A stretch of 64,000 nucleotides of DNA from Hymenoscyphus infarciens (Eukaryota > Ascomycota > Leotiomycetes > Helotiales > Helotiaceae), in contig LLCB01000186.1 of NCBI GenBank assembly GCA_001414345.1, positions 52,888 through 116,887 of the forward strand, read 5' to 3'. Every line of letters begins with the position of its first letter. Positions within the stretch are counted from its first letter, which is position 1. Below are positions 10,901-22,379 of this stretch, piece after piece. The notes under the pieces were generated by a model that searched no databases, had not been told where the DNA came from, and worked only from the letters and a program-made list of their open reading frames with translations. Made by a program: the position numbers and the translations under genes.

Positions 10901-13662
10901 AGAACTTCGCAGCCTATTGTAATTGACGAGTGATCTAAGGTTAGATATCACTTTGTTTATCTGAGTTGTCTACGTTTGGGGGAGAGAGTTGCTGTCGATT
11001 TCAATGCTGACTTCGATTCGGAGTATATTTTTGACTATATGGGAGAGTTTATTCTCTTCGTGCGAAGTGTCACAGCTGGTTACAACTATAATATAAATGG
11101 GAACGCTACAAGGATAGTACACATCCATCGCAGCAAACTCTTTAGCGTCCCCTTTCACAAATGACTATGATTCCGGTTCCTATGCGGCCTATACGTCCTT
11201 AGGCGCATTAAAGTGGTTGCTCATCGTTAAATGTGGAACGTTGGGGGAAGGCGAAACTTGATACCTAGTGAATCAGTTGACTGCCACTAGGTGAGTAATC
11301 ATCCTCTACAACACTGAATCTGTTGTAGGAGGGACCTGGAGCAAACGGGATGGGTGAAAGAGAAATGCCTGAGAGCTCCAACTCCAGTAGGTTGGCGGTT
11401 TCTTACACGCGGTGTCCACGAGCCATCAGGTACTCGACCCCGCGCAATAAAAAACAACGAGCAACGTATCTCACAACTTTGACGACATCAAACGATTCCA
11501 CACGTACCTCCCAACTTAATCTACGTTGGTTGATCATATTGAAGTAGCCTTGATCATCATCATAATTCCCGAAGTAACTCATTTTGTGAGTTGTCACTTG
11601 AGTTTTGAATAGTAGAGTGAATGTCTTGTTATCTTTTCTGAATGTTTCAAGTTCAGTATCGAACTGGTTGCTGTTGTCGAACTCGACACATCTTTGAATG
11701 GAAGACAGGTGCGTGTTTGGAATACTTGCTGCCAGGCACCGTTCTCTCCTACGCCGAGATCCTTTGCTAAAAGGTGGCGGTTCACTGTCTTTGAGTTTCC
11801 TGTGTAGGTGTAACCGAACTCTTGCTTATTCTTACCTATGATTTCGAGAGATATAGCTATGCTCCTTCTTAGCTTATTCTTAATTATCAAGGGCAGATTA
11901 ATTATAGGGCATCTCGAATGTTTAAGACTAGGCAAGTGAAGGTTTAGGCTATGTGGTGGTAAACTGCACCGCTTTGCACGGGTTTTCCTTGTTCTCATAG
12001 CGGTCGTTACCCTTCCTACACGACCTACTGTTATAACTTTGCTTTAAGTGCTTCCGAGAGCTATAGTCGTTGTTAAAGGGAAGTTATCAGGTCAAAATGG
12101 TTAACCCTGAGACCGCAGAAGCCTAGAACTTGACTAGCGCGGAGATTTTGGGACTCGAAGAGAGCTCATTAACAGGTGGTTTAATACTGCGGAGGTGATG
12201 AGAAAATCCAAGAGAGTCTAGATCAGCTCGGCGAAGCGGATGGGGAAGTCATTCTGGAGGAGAAGGAAAGCATCAAACTTACTTCGAAAAAGCCTCTCAA
12301 ACTTTTGCGCTTTGAAAATATTATTTGCACTATTTTGAAACTCTATCTGGATGTTTCAAGCTCGTCGAAATATCTGCTGTTATTAATTTTGATTCTAAAT
12401 TTAGGATAGAGGACTCGAAGTTGGAAGCAGGAGATTATTTTTAAGGAATGGAGATGACTAAGTGAGTGCGCGCCCTCTCAAAGACGAAGAACATGGTTCT
12501 GTGGCAAGAACTAACTAAGTTAGGGCATGATAAATGGCGGTGTCAGTGTGTTTGGTAAGCCTGACCGATGTTGCCGGGGTATTTTAAGCGAGTTTGCACG
12601 TATAAGAAGGTATATAGGACGCGAAAGAGTTCTATTCTCTCCGTAGGACTAAAAGTCATCCGCAATTAATTGGGGATTCACCATGCTATTCACGCCTGGC
12701 AAACAGAGTCTTAAGCGAGATCGACGACGCGATGTTGCAAAACAACCTGGCAACGCGTCTAAGAATAGAGAAAAACGACAACCTCGCACAAAAAAATGGC
12801 AAAAAATCCTTCACCCTCGAGGGCGGCTAGGTTTAAACCAGACGAACTGAACGTTTATTTTTTAAGCTCCGTATCCTTAGTGCTATCAATCTGACCCGGG
12901 CTGTTGACCAGCTGTTTCTACTATGCCTAGTAGACCTAGATCCAAGTTTCCGTACTCCCAGAGTTGACCCCTCTGACCCCACTGGGCCAGCCGGACTAGA
13001 AACTTGTTAATTGATGGGAGAATGTGTCTTATTTGTATACTTGAATATTTGGCGGTTGGTGGGGGGAAAGGTGGGTCTAGGTGCTGCGGGGGGGCGGAGG
13101 GCCAATTAGAAAATTCGTGTCGGAAGGCGGATCCACTGCTGGTACGCAGCAGTTTGTATGAAGGTCTTGTGTTTTGTAGTTTGTGTTAGTAGGAGGTATG
13201 AAACCGGGGTGTTTACTAGTGCAGAAGGCAGGTGATAATTTAGTAATAAAAACAGACTTGTGGGAATCTCATGGATGTCAACTGGAGCTAATAGTAGCAG
13301 ATGACATGTCGAAGGTGATGTAGAGCCTAAAAGTGTGCTGACTGAAGCGAGCGAAAAATAGTCCTTGAAGATGGGGATACGGTCTCTTTAAGCGCCATTG
13401 TTGGTTTAGGGGTCGGTTTGTAAACAAGATGCTTCCAGCGAAGTGGGTTAGGGGAGAAAAGCTTCATACAAAGATCAAACAAAATAGTCTGTGGCTCAAC
13501 TCGTTGTCCTTAGCAAAAATGCCAAGAAGACTATGGGGCCTTCAGGTCACAATTTGAATTGTACTCCTCTTTGGAGACAGCTTTGCCATTTCAATCCACG
13601 CTTTTGCCTCGGGTACACGAACAGCTGGATTCTTTACCTTCTTCTCAAACCTCTTACACTAC
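7946..13662. other. YPT1 3' flank and gene-poor region
   Basis: The first few hundred bases are presumably the YPT1 3' UTR. Beyond that, only short overlapping frames occur on both strands. The longest, 134 codons on the minus strand at 11594-11998, has no recognisable domain. G-runs occur near 8801 and 13059-13097. GTCGAA-like words recur near 10388, 10991 and 11668. No RIP signature, transposon ends or RNA genes were found. I see no supported gene in these 5.7 kb. Confidence 0.5.
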
Positions 13663-14486
13663 TCATTCTCCGAATTCTATCCACTTCCTTATTTCGGTTC
13701 TATACGTCTCAGAAACAACGAGGAACAATTCCACAGGCGTTATCAGAGTAAAAACACCATCCGTCGATATTCGTCTTTCGAGCCAGTTAATTCTAAAAGG
13801 AGAAGATTCGCAGTCCCTTTCATGGATTCCTTTTCGTCGCCCTTTTCTTCTGTTGATAACCCTTCTGTTTAAGATAGCGGCGAGGGTTTGATCTAGATGA
13901 AGGATATGTTGTTGTTCGAATTCGAAAGTTTCGTTGGCTCCCTTGTTTAGCAGTTGCAGAGCGAATGCATGGTGAGAGGGGTATTTGTAGGTGTCTGAGT
14001 TGGCTTTCCTTTTTGGAAGGCTCTTATGTTCTTCCCAGGAAGGAGATACAGTTTTCCAGTACTCTGCGCCAAGGTCACCCATCGGGAAAAGTGAGCCCTT
14101 AATGATAAGAAAGCCGGACTTCAACTGGCCGTATAAATCTTCACCCAAAGGTTCAAGCGAGATTATGAAAGGCGTAGCAATATTCTTGATGGGTTTCTGG
14201 TGCTCGATAGTAGTGCTACACATCGCGACTCGTCCACCATTGATGGCAGCCCAAGACCAGGATGGAGCTTGGTAAGCTGTCGGTTTTGTGAAGTCCATGT
14301 TTGATGGCCCGTATAATCGTTTCTTGGGCTCGTCAAGCTGGACTCTGTCGCCACTAGCAAAGTGATTGCACTTTCTCCGACTCCCACATTCCAGCGCAAT
14401 ATTTGTCCTTGGTTAGGTCTGCAAAGTCACGGGCAACACCTCCAAGAGCGGGGAGGATGTTGGTGTCATGGGTATAATTTCGTCTG
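13663..14486 (-). pseudogene. HET-domain gene, 3' part (split by Element 1)
   Basis: This is the C-terminal part of a heterokaryon-incompatibility (HET) protein. From the insertion site downward the minus strand reads THDTNILPALGGVARDF and then AGMWESEK, the conserved segment after the HET domain (LPALSG..A..F, AGLW). It then meets a TAG and needs a one-base frameshift near 14370. After this, 14298 to 13663 is open for 211 codons, beginning MDFTKPTAYQAPSWSWA; the APSWSW motif is a hallmark of HET proteins. It ends at TGA 13663-13665. HET proteins trigger non-self recognition and cell death when incompatible hyphae fuse. The N-terminal half lies at 30069-30857 beyond the retrotransposon. The frameshift, the stop and the insertion make this a dead gene, unless the 211-codon remnant is still translated. 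Confidence 0.85.
14482..14486. repeat. target site duplication GTCTG, left copy of Element 1
   Basis: GTCTG directly precedes the left LTR and is repeated at 30069-30073 directly after the right LTR. This is the 5-bp duplication expected of LTR-retrotransposon integration. Confidence 0.93.
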
Positions 14487-14669
14487 TGTTGCGGGAAGGA
14501 CACGTGACCACACTAGTGGCGGACCTGCAGATATAGATAGTACAAGTGCTCTACACTCTCCCCTTCTCTATTTAGACGTTTATTACCATACTATATAAGA
14601 GATTACTTTCACGTATTTCATCAGGCCTAGCTATAAGCTCCTAATCTATAATCTATCCCTTATACTATA
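14487..14669 (+). repeat. left (5') LTR of Element 1
   Basis: 183 bp, beginning TGTTGCGGGAAGG and ending in TATA aligned with the ACA of the right copy (a C-to-T change at the end). It contains CACGTG near its start and a TATA-like ACTATATAAGAGA about two thirds along, a likely core promoter. It aligns without gaps to 29886-30068; differences are mostly transitions. Confidence 0.93.
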
Positions 14670-14694
14670 TAGTAGTAATGCTCTAAATTCGAAC
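14670..14694 (+). other. candidate primer-binding site of Element 1
   Basis: The bases directly after the LTR begin TAGTAGTAAT and run on to TTCGAAC. If the first TAG was TGG before RIP, this could pair with the CCA end and T-loop of a tRNA. A similar TAGTAGTAAT lies 10 bases inside the 5' LTR of Element 2. The tRNA is not identified. Confidence 0.35.
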
Positions 14695-14999
14695 TATATA
14701 TAATCCCTTTAAAATTATTAAGCCTCTACTTTCTACTAACTATATTATAACCTATAACTCTTACCTCTCTCTCTCTTATCTACTTCCTAATCTTATAATT
14801 CAAATACTTAATTAGAATCTAACTATTAGTATATATACTATCTAGTAATAAGTATAACCGTCTCTTAGATCTCTAGTAAGTTAGTAAGAAAGACGAAGGA
14901 CACCTCTCTTATACCTATTCTACTCTATATATATATATTACTTATAATTTATATAGGAAAGCCTTAGAAAGAAGAAGCACTAGTAAAACCTAAACCTAA

Positions 15000-17150
15000 A
15001 AAAATTCTTAATAAATATAGTAGCTACTACGATAAATAAGGTAGATATTAAAAAAATAGTAGATATATAAAAGAGCCTACTCTAAGAGTTCTAGTAGAAT
15101 CGGCCCTGTTCTTAATACTATTAGAACGATCTATTATACTTAAAAACCCCTTTTCTAAGCTTCTTAAAGCTCTACTAAGTATCTTAGCTCTATAAGCTTT
15201 ATAGACTCTATTAGCTCCTCGTATATACTATTCATAAGATATATCTATTATACTAGTTAACCCTTATATCCTAAGAGCCTCTAGTCCTATTTCTATAAGC
15301 TCTAGTAGACTTAATAAGATTAGAGCGCTTATATATTAGAGACTAGTGTTTAGAAGAGATAAGGAAGGAGCGAATCTTAATAATAATCTAGATATTATAA
15401 TTACTAAACATTAAGAAGAGAGAGCTCTTAGTATTTTTAAAGACTTAACTGTTATTAGTAGAGATAATATTTTAAACTTTACTATAATTAGAGAAGAGCC
15501 TATAGTACTATCCTCTCCTAGCTCTACTCTAAGTTACTCTAGCTTAATCCCTAGCTCTAACGCTTATTCTAAGGCTTCTAAACTAATAGATATTACTACT
15601 ATGTTTAATCTTATATCTTAGATAGCTTTTACTTTATACTAATTAAAGCCTCTTCTATTAGATTAAGAGTCTATTAATTTAGACTTCTTTAATAAGATTA
15701 ATAAGCTTCTAACTCTACTTTTAAGTAGTAGACCTATTATAATAGTAGAACCTAAAGTACTATATACTAGGTAGCTTTAGTAGAGAGACGCTATAATTAT
15801 CGATTTTATAGTAAATAAGATAGCTAAGGATATTACTAGGTATATAAACCTTTAACTACTTATTATAGACAAGGACTTAGAGAATATAGAGTTAGTATTT
15901 AACTTATTAAGAGATAACCTCTTAAATAACCTTAAGACTAGTATAGTATAACTATTTAAATTACTAGATAGTCTAGCTATAGAAGATAAATTTATAGTGC
16001 TTCTTACTTATTTCTAACCTAGACTAGAATAGGCGAACCCTTATCCTAGTAAATCTCTACTTAGAACCTCTTATTAATCTCTTTATTAATCCCTTTATAG
16101 ATCCTCTTATAGATATAAGTAATAAGACTCTAATAACTAATAATAATATTAACTATATTTTAAGATAAGAAATATTAAATATAATAGTAAGATACTAGTT
16201 ACTTTATAGTTTAGCTAGGTTAAGAGATTTATATAGATCTATAGTAAGAAGATAATATTAAGCCTTATACTCTAGGCTTTAATAGATAACGCCTAGGTCT
16301 AGTATAATAGACTTATACTAAATACTAGGACTTAAATACTTTTAAACTATAATAACCTTAGAAGCTAGATAAGCGAACAGTTTTAAAAGGACATATTAAT
16401 ACTACTTATCTAAGCTAATAAAGAAGAATTTTAGTTTAAATTTAAAGACTAATACCTCTTTTAAGTATATATAGTAAAGAAGTAATTACTTTATATCGAA
16501 GCTAGATCTACTAATAAAGACTACTTAGTATATAGAATTTATACTAGACTTAACTCTATACTAAGCTCTATAATTATACTAAAGCTATTTAGTAATATAC
16601 TAGAATTTCTTAAAAAGAAGATATATACTATAGAGTTTATAGTATAAGCATCTTAGACTATCTAAAACAAGAAATTCAAGACACTTAGTAAGAAGAATAA
16701 ATTACTAAAGAAAAAGTTTAAAAAGTCTAAATTATATAGTAAAGGTTAATTAAGTAAGAGTGACTAAGAGAATTAGATAGAATAGAAGTAAGATAATAGG
16801 AGAGTTAATAACAACTTTAAGAGACGTAATAATAATAACTTTAAGAGATATAATAATAGATATAGTTAAAACTCTTAAAGCAATCGTTAGAATAGTAGAG
16901 ATAGACGACTCTTTAATCCCTTCGTTCTATAATAATTTAGATAGCCTAGATTCAGCCTACTAGCCTAGTCTTAGCAATTTAGTAGACAGCCTTTTAATTC
17001 TCTATACGCTTAAAACTACTAGATACCTCTACTAATATAGCCTATATAGCCTACGTAACTAAGATTTATACTAAGAGTAGCTACTTAATTTATATAGAGA
17101 TAGTAGTAATAGTAATAGCTACTTTAACTCTCTTTAAGAAACGGTTAAAA
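15000..17150 (+). pseudogene. gag-like region of Element 1, decayed
   Basis: This interval occupies the gag position between the 5' LTR and the protease. No single phase is open because TAA and TAG are frequent. Stretches of the translation near 16790-16960 are rich in Asn, Arg, Gln and Lys with repeated NNFKR, as in nucleic-acid-binding Gag tails. No zinc knuckle can be confirmed; RIP turns Cys codons into Tyr codons. Limits are approximate and the call rests mainly on position. Confidence 0.4.
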
Positions 17151-17879
17151 GCAGTTATAGTAACTTATAAGTACTACTATAGTCCTAGTATACTTCGAAG
17201 AAGCTAAACCTTTAAACCTAGTAGCTATAGACGAGTATATATACTAGATAATTATTAGTACTTTAGATAGATTTAAGACTAATTTATATATTAGTTTAAA
17301 TAATTTAGATTTAGAAAATAAATATAATAGTTGTTCTAAGGTAGTAAGCTACTTATAAGAATTCCTATTATAACTCTATTACCTAATATCGATATTATAA
17401 TATAATAGGAAAATTATATATCTTTACTATTACCTAATCTAGACCTATTACTAGTTCTAGTACTAGAAAGCCTAAAAAAATTTAAAAATAATAAACTATT
17501 TAAAATAAGCTATTTAGTTAAAATATTACTTATTCTATTTATACCTAGTATTTTACTAAAATTAGCTACTCTACCTAATTCTCTTATACTATAGAAAGTA
17601 AATACGATATATATACTCCCTTCTACTACTCTACTTCCTCTATCTTTTATAAATCTATTAGTAAAGAGCTTAGTAACCCTATTACTCCTAGATATACTAA
17701 TTAAAGAGATAATTAAGATAGACGCCTTATTAGATAGTATAGAGTTCTTTAATAAGCTATTATATACTAATTAACTATATAAAAGAGCTAAAAAGATTAT
17801 AGTCTCTAATATAAAATAGAAGAGTAATAGTAAGTACTTTATAAATAGTACTTAGTATTACTACTATATAAGTATAAAG

Positions 17880-20800
17880 TATATTCTTACTACTTTATTA
17901 GGCTAGGATATTAAATTTTATATAGATACTAGTTTAAGTATAAATCTTATAACTAAGTATATAATAGATTATTTCTTCTTATATATTAAGATAGAAGAAG
18001 GACTAAATATAGTTAGCCTTTTAGGTATTAAGAAAGGTGCTTAAAGACTTTGAAATTTTATAAAGATTCCCTTTACTATTTATAATACTTTTAAGTAAGA
18101 GTTCCTCTTTAAAGTAGAATTCTATATTATTAATAAGCTAGGCTATAATATACTAATAAGTACTTTATTTCTAAAGCTAAATTACTTAAACTTTTATTAA
18201 GTAAAAGGATATAGTATTAATTATCTAGATTACTATAGTTATAAATTCTATATCTTCTACTTATTAGATTAAGAAGAGAAGGAGCTTAAGTATATAACGA
18301 TCTATATAATAGAAGATATAATTATTAATCTTATATAGAGCTAGAATATTAGCGTTTATTATAGTAAGAAGTTACTAGTATTAGTATAAGAGTATATAGT
18401 TAAGCTATATTAGAAAAGTAGCCTAGTACTAAACTAATTTAAAAGCCTTATATATATAATTACTAATAAAGATTAAAAACCTCTTATATTTATAAACCTT
18501 AGTACTACTCTTATAAGGATTATAAAAGAATAGTTATTAAGATTCCTTAAGCTATTAGATAAGCTACTATTAGCTAATTACTCTATATACCTTAACCTTA
18601 TTAATGTATTTAAAGGACTACCTCTAGTACTAGAATAGCTTAAAAGTAAATATCTTAATAGTTAGCCTTATCTTATATAACTAATTAATAATCTAATTAA
18701 CATTTCCTAGGCTAATATTAGACTAGAGTAAAGTAAGAAATATTAAGTTAAGATTAGAGACGTTATTTAAAGTAAAGCTAAGCTATTCTATAATAAGTTA
18801 AGTTACTTTAATAATAGAATTGAAATACCTATCTCTTTTAAGAAAGAAGTAGATATTAAGAACCTAAAGTAAGCTCTCTATAGTTTATTAAAAAGAGATA
18901 AGAAAGTAATAGACGGTATTATTAACCTATTAATTAAGGTAGGCGTTATTAAAAAGGTACTTTTAAGAGAACCTTTACTAGCCTTTATACTAGTATTTAT
19001 AGTATAGTATAATAGAAAACCTTATATAGTAGTAGATTTAAGAAGAATTAATACTAAACTATATATAAACGCTTAGCTCTTATCTAAGTAAGACGATATA
19101 CTATAAGTAATATATAGTATAACTATGTTTTCTATACTCGATATAATAAAAAGCTTTTTCTAGTAATTAACTTATCTTAAGAACAAATAGAAGTAGACCT
19201 TTATAACGCCTTATAAGAGCTAAGAAAGACTAACTATTAGTATTATAAGACTAGCTATATCACCTACCTTCTTCTAGTATTATATAGAAGACATGTTTAA
19301 AGATATACTCTAGTAATTTATATATATATTTATTAATAATACTATTATCTTTTTAAAGACCTTAAAAGAATATCTAGTCTATTTAAAGTAAGTACTCTAC
19401 TACTTTATAGAGTTAGAGGTTACTCTTTTACTATTAAAATACTACTTCGCTTAATTAAGATTATAAGTATTAGGCTATTAAGTATTATAATATAGTTTAT
19501 ATATAATAAAAGATAAAGTTAAAGTAATAAGAGTAATAAAGTTTCCTTATACCTTATCTAACTTAGAAAAGAGCTTTAAGCTGTTTAAATACTACTATAA
19601 ATTTATTACTTATTACTTAGCTATTATAATACTATTAATTAAGCTAAAAACCTTAGGGTTTAAAGACTCCTCGATTTCTAATAAAGAATATAATACTTAT
19701 TTAAGATATATAATAAAGTCTTTTATAATAGACTTAGAGTTAGCTAAATTACTTAATAATAGTAAATCTATATAAGAAAAGCTTAAAGATAAGCTATACT
19801 CTATATCTATATTAGTATTTTTAGACTTTATAAAGCCTTTTAAGCTATATATAGATAGAAGTAAAGAGATAGGTTATAAAGTAGTATTATATTAGGTAGA
19901 TAATAAAGAAGTTAAGTATCTTATCTTATACTTTTCTAAATTATTATTACTAGTAAAGGAAAGATACTAGCTAATAGAGCTAGAGACTAGCGTACTTATT
20001 TAAGCTTTAGAAAAGTTATTATAATACCTAGATAGTAACGATTTTATAGTAGTTACTAATTACTAAGCTATTACTAATACTTTTAAGAATAATAGCCTTA
20101 TTAAAAGTAAAAGGTTAATCTAGCTATAAAACTAGTAATTGTTTTTATCTTATTATAAATAGTATATAAATATTATTTACTATATAGATAAGACCTATAT
20201 TAATATAAACGCTTTATTAAGATTACCTTATAATAAGTTAAAACTATTATTCTAAAAGAAAGCTATAATTAAATCTAATATATATTTTATATAAGCCTTC
20301 TTATCTAAAGTTATAACCTTATCTATATCTAAAGAGTTACTATTAGAAGTTATAAAACAGCTACTCTTAGACTAATCTCTAAAGCTTATATTTACCTAGA
20401 TATTAAAATAATATATAAATAGTAAGTATACTAAAGCGCTAGTAGCTACCTTTAAAGGCTTTTATTTTAAGCCTACTAGGAAGCTACTATTTTTTAATAA
20501 GCTTCTTTATATATTAAAAGTATGTCTAAGAAAGTTCTTATCTCTTACTTATAATAATAAGAGCTACTTTAAAATCGAAAAAATCTATTAATATATAAAA
20601 AGTTACGTCTTTTATCCTAGATTATATTAGGAGATTATAGAATACGTAAAAGGCTACCTAGTATATTAATAAGTAAAGCCTTCTAATACCTTACCTTAGA
20701 GATCTCTTTAGCTAATTAAACATCTTATAGTACCTTTAAAAGTACTATTGTTAGATTTTATAAATAGCCTTCTAATCTCTACCTAAAGTAATAATAAGAT

Positions 20801-21800
20801 ACTTATTATTACTTATAAGTATTTAAAAGTAGAAAAGCTCTTAGTAGATAAAGATACTAATACTACTAAAGATTAAGCTACCTAATACTTTAGATATATC
20901 TATATAGATTAGAGTCTACTTAATAGTATAATATCTAATTATAACTCTAAGTTTTAATTAGTATTCTAGTATAAGCTTTTTAAGCTTATAAAAGTTAATT
21001 TAAGCTTTACTACTATATACTATTTAGTAGGTAATAGTTAAGTAGAGTATACTAATTAAATCGTAGTCTATACCTTATAATATACTATTAGTAGAGTATA
21101 TAACTAGTTAACTTAGGAGGACCTTATACCTTTTATCTAGCTATTACTTAACTCTTTTATTAACACCTCTACTAAAGTAACGCTCTTCTCTTTACTATAT
21201 AGCTAGAACGTAAAGACAGAGCTTAGTACTAATACTAGAGAGGATATTCTAGACTTCTTAACTTATTATAAATCCTTATAAGACTAAGTAGAATAGTTAG
21301 TTAAGATAGCTTAAACCTATATAAAGATATACTATAATAATAAACATACTCCTCTAAAATTCAATAGTATAGTATACTTATAAATAGTAAAAAAATAAGA
21401 TAAGAGTTACTATCTTTAAAATTATATAAGCTATCCTTTTAGAGATTAGAACCTTTTAAGATTATATAGCTAATAAGTAACCTCGTCTTTAAAATTAAGC
21501 TACTAAATTAGCTTAAGATTTACTCTATTATATCTATTAAACACTTAGAACTAACGAATAATAATCTATACGCTCGTTCTTAACCTAAGCTAGGACTAAT
21601 TACTATTAATAAGAAGGAAAGATTTATTATTAAGAATATTCTAAGATAAGAAATATATAAACCTCTAAAAAGGTAATACTAATTATACTATAAGATTAAG
21701 TAGCTAGGCTATAAGGAAACTACTTAGAAGCTAGTATTAATAATATAGGATTAAGCTAAATTAGTTATATTAGCTTATAAAAAGAAAAAAAAGAAGAATA
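17880..21800 (+). pseudogene. pol of Element 1: protease, RT, RNase H, integrase, chromodomain
   Basis: Protease: FYIDTSLSINLI from 17916, a D-T-G active site with Gly changed to Ser. RT: KPYIVVDLRRINTKLY from about 19017, then FSILDIIKSFF, then FINNTIIF near 19330, where both catalytic Asp codons of the DD box have become Asn. RNase H: LYIDRSKEIGYKVVLY from about 19845. Integrase: core from about 20750 with SNYNSKF (Asp now Asn) and a later VEYTN. Chromodomain: FIIKNILR then QLGYKETT at 21623-21720. Protease, RT, RNase H and early integrase share one phase; the chromodomain is shifted. Asp-to-Asn changes and TAA/TAG stops are what G-to-A RIP gives. The enzyme cannot be active. Confidence 0.88.
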
Positions 21801-21814
21801 TATACTCTAAGTTT

Positions 21815-21920
21815 AAAGCCTTCTTATAATAGAGTAAAGCCTCCTTATAATAGAGTAAAGCCTTCTTATATTAGAGTAAAAGCCTTCTTATAATAGAGTA
21901 AAGCCTCCTTATAATAAGAC
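21815..21920 (+). repeat. 21-bp tandem repeat after the Element 1 chromodomain
   Basis: Five copies of a unit starting AAAGCCTTCTTATAATAGAGT begin at 21815, 21836, 21857, 21878 and 21900. The fourth carries one extra A. Read in the pol direction the unit encodes a 7-residue repeat (A-F-L-Q-Q-S-K, if TAA/TAG are read as RIP-converted Gln). Confidence 0.85.
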
Positions 21921-22034
21921 AACGTCTAAAAAGACGTTAAACTACGTTTTAGTACTAGTTATACCTCCTAAGAAGAGTAAACTAGTAAGATTTATAGGTA
22001 TCTATATCTATAGTACTTATAATCGTTTCTAGTA

Positions 22035-22052
22035 AAAGGCTTATAAGCCTTT
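22035..22052. other. perfect 18-bp palindrome
   Basis: AAAGGCTTATAAGCCTTT equals its own reverse complement. It lies in the linker between the pol repeats and the next long frame, about 110 bases after a smaller stem-loop with arms AACGTCT and AGACGTT. The function is unknown. Confidence 0.6.
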
Positions 22053-22379
22053 CTTAAAGAAGTAGATACTCCTCTGTTTTTTTATTTTTTATTCTTATAA
22101 GCTATAATTGCTTAAATTTTATATATTATATTAATTTTAATCGTTTATTAGAAATTTACCTTTACTACTTAGTAGTAACGTTAAATTTATATAACGCTAA
22201 TTAGTTAGTACCTAATTTTTAGCCTTAATATTATTATACTCTACTAAGGAATTTATTCTCTTATTAACCTTATACTATAATAAATTCAACTTAATAATAT
22301 AAATATATATAACTCTTTTATATTATATTCCTTTTAATCTATTAATCTAGGAATCTTAATCACCTTAATTATAAACTCC

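Noticed and set aside
11594..11998. 134-codon minus-strand frame
   Set aside because: No recognisable domain, no splice context, composition like the surrounding non-coding DNA.
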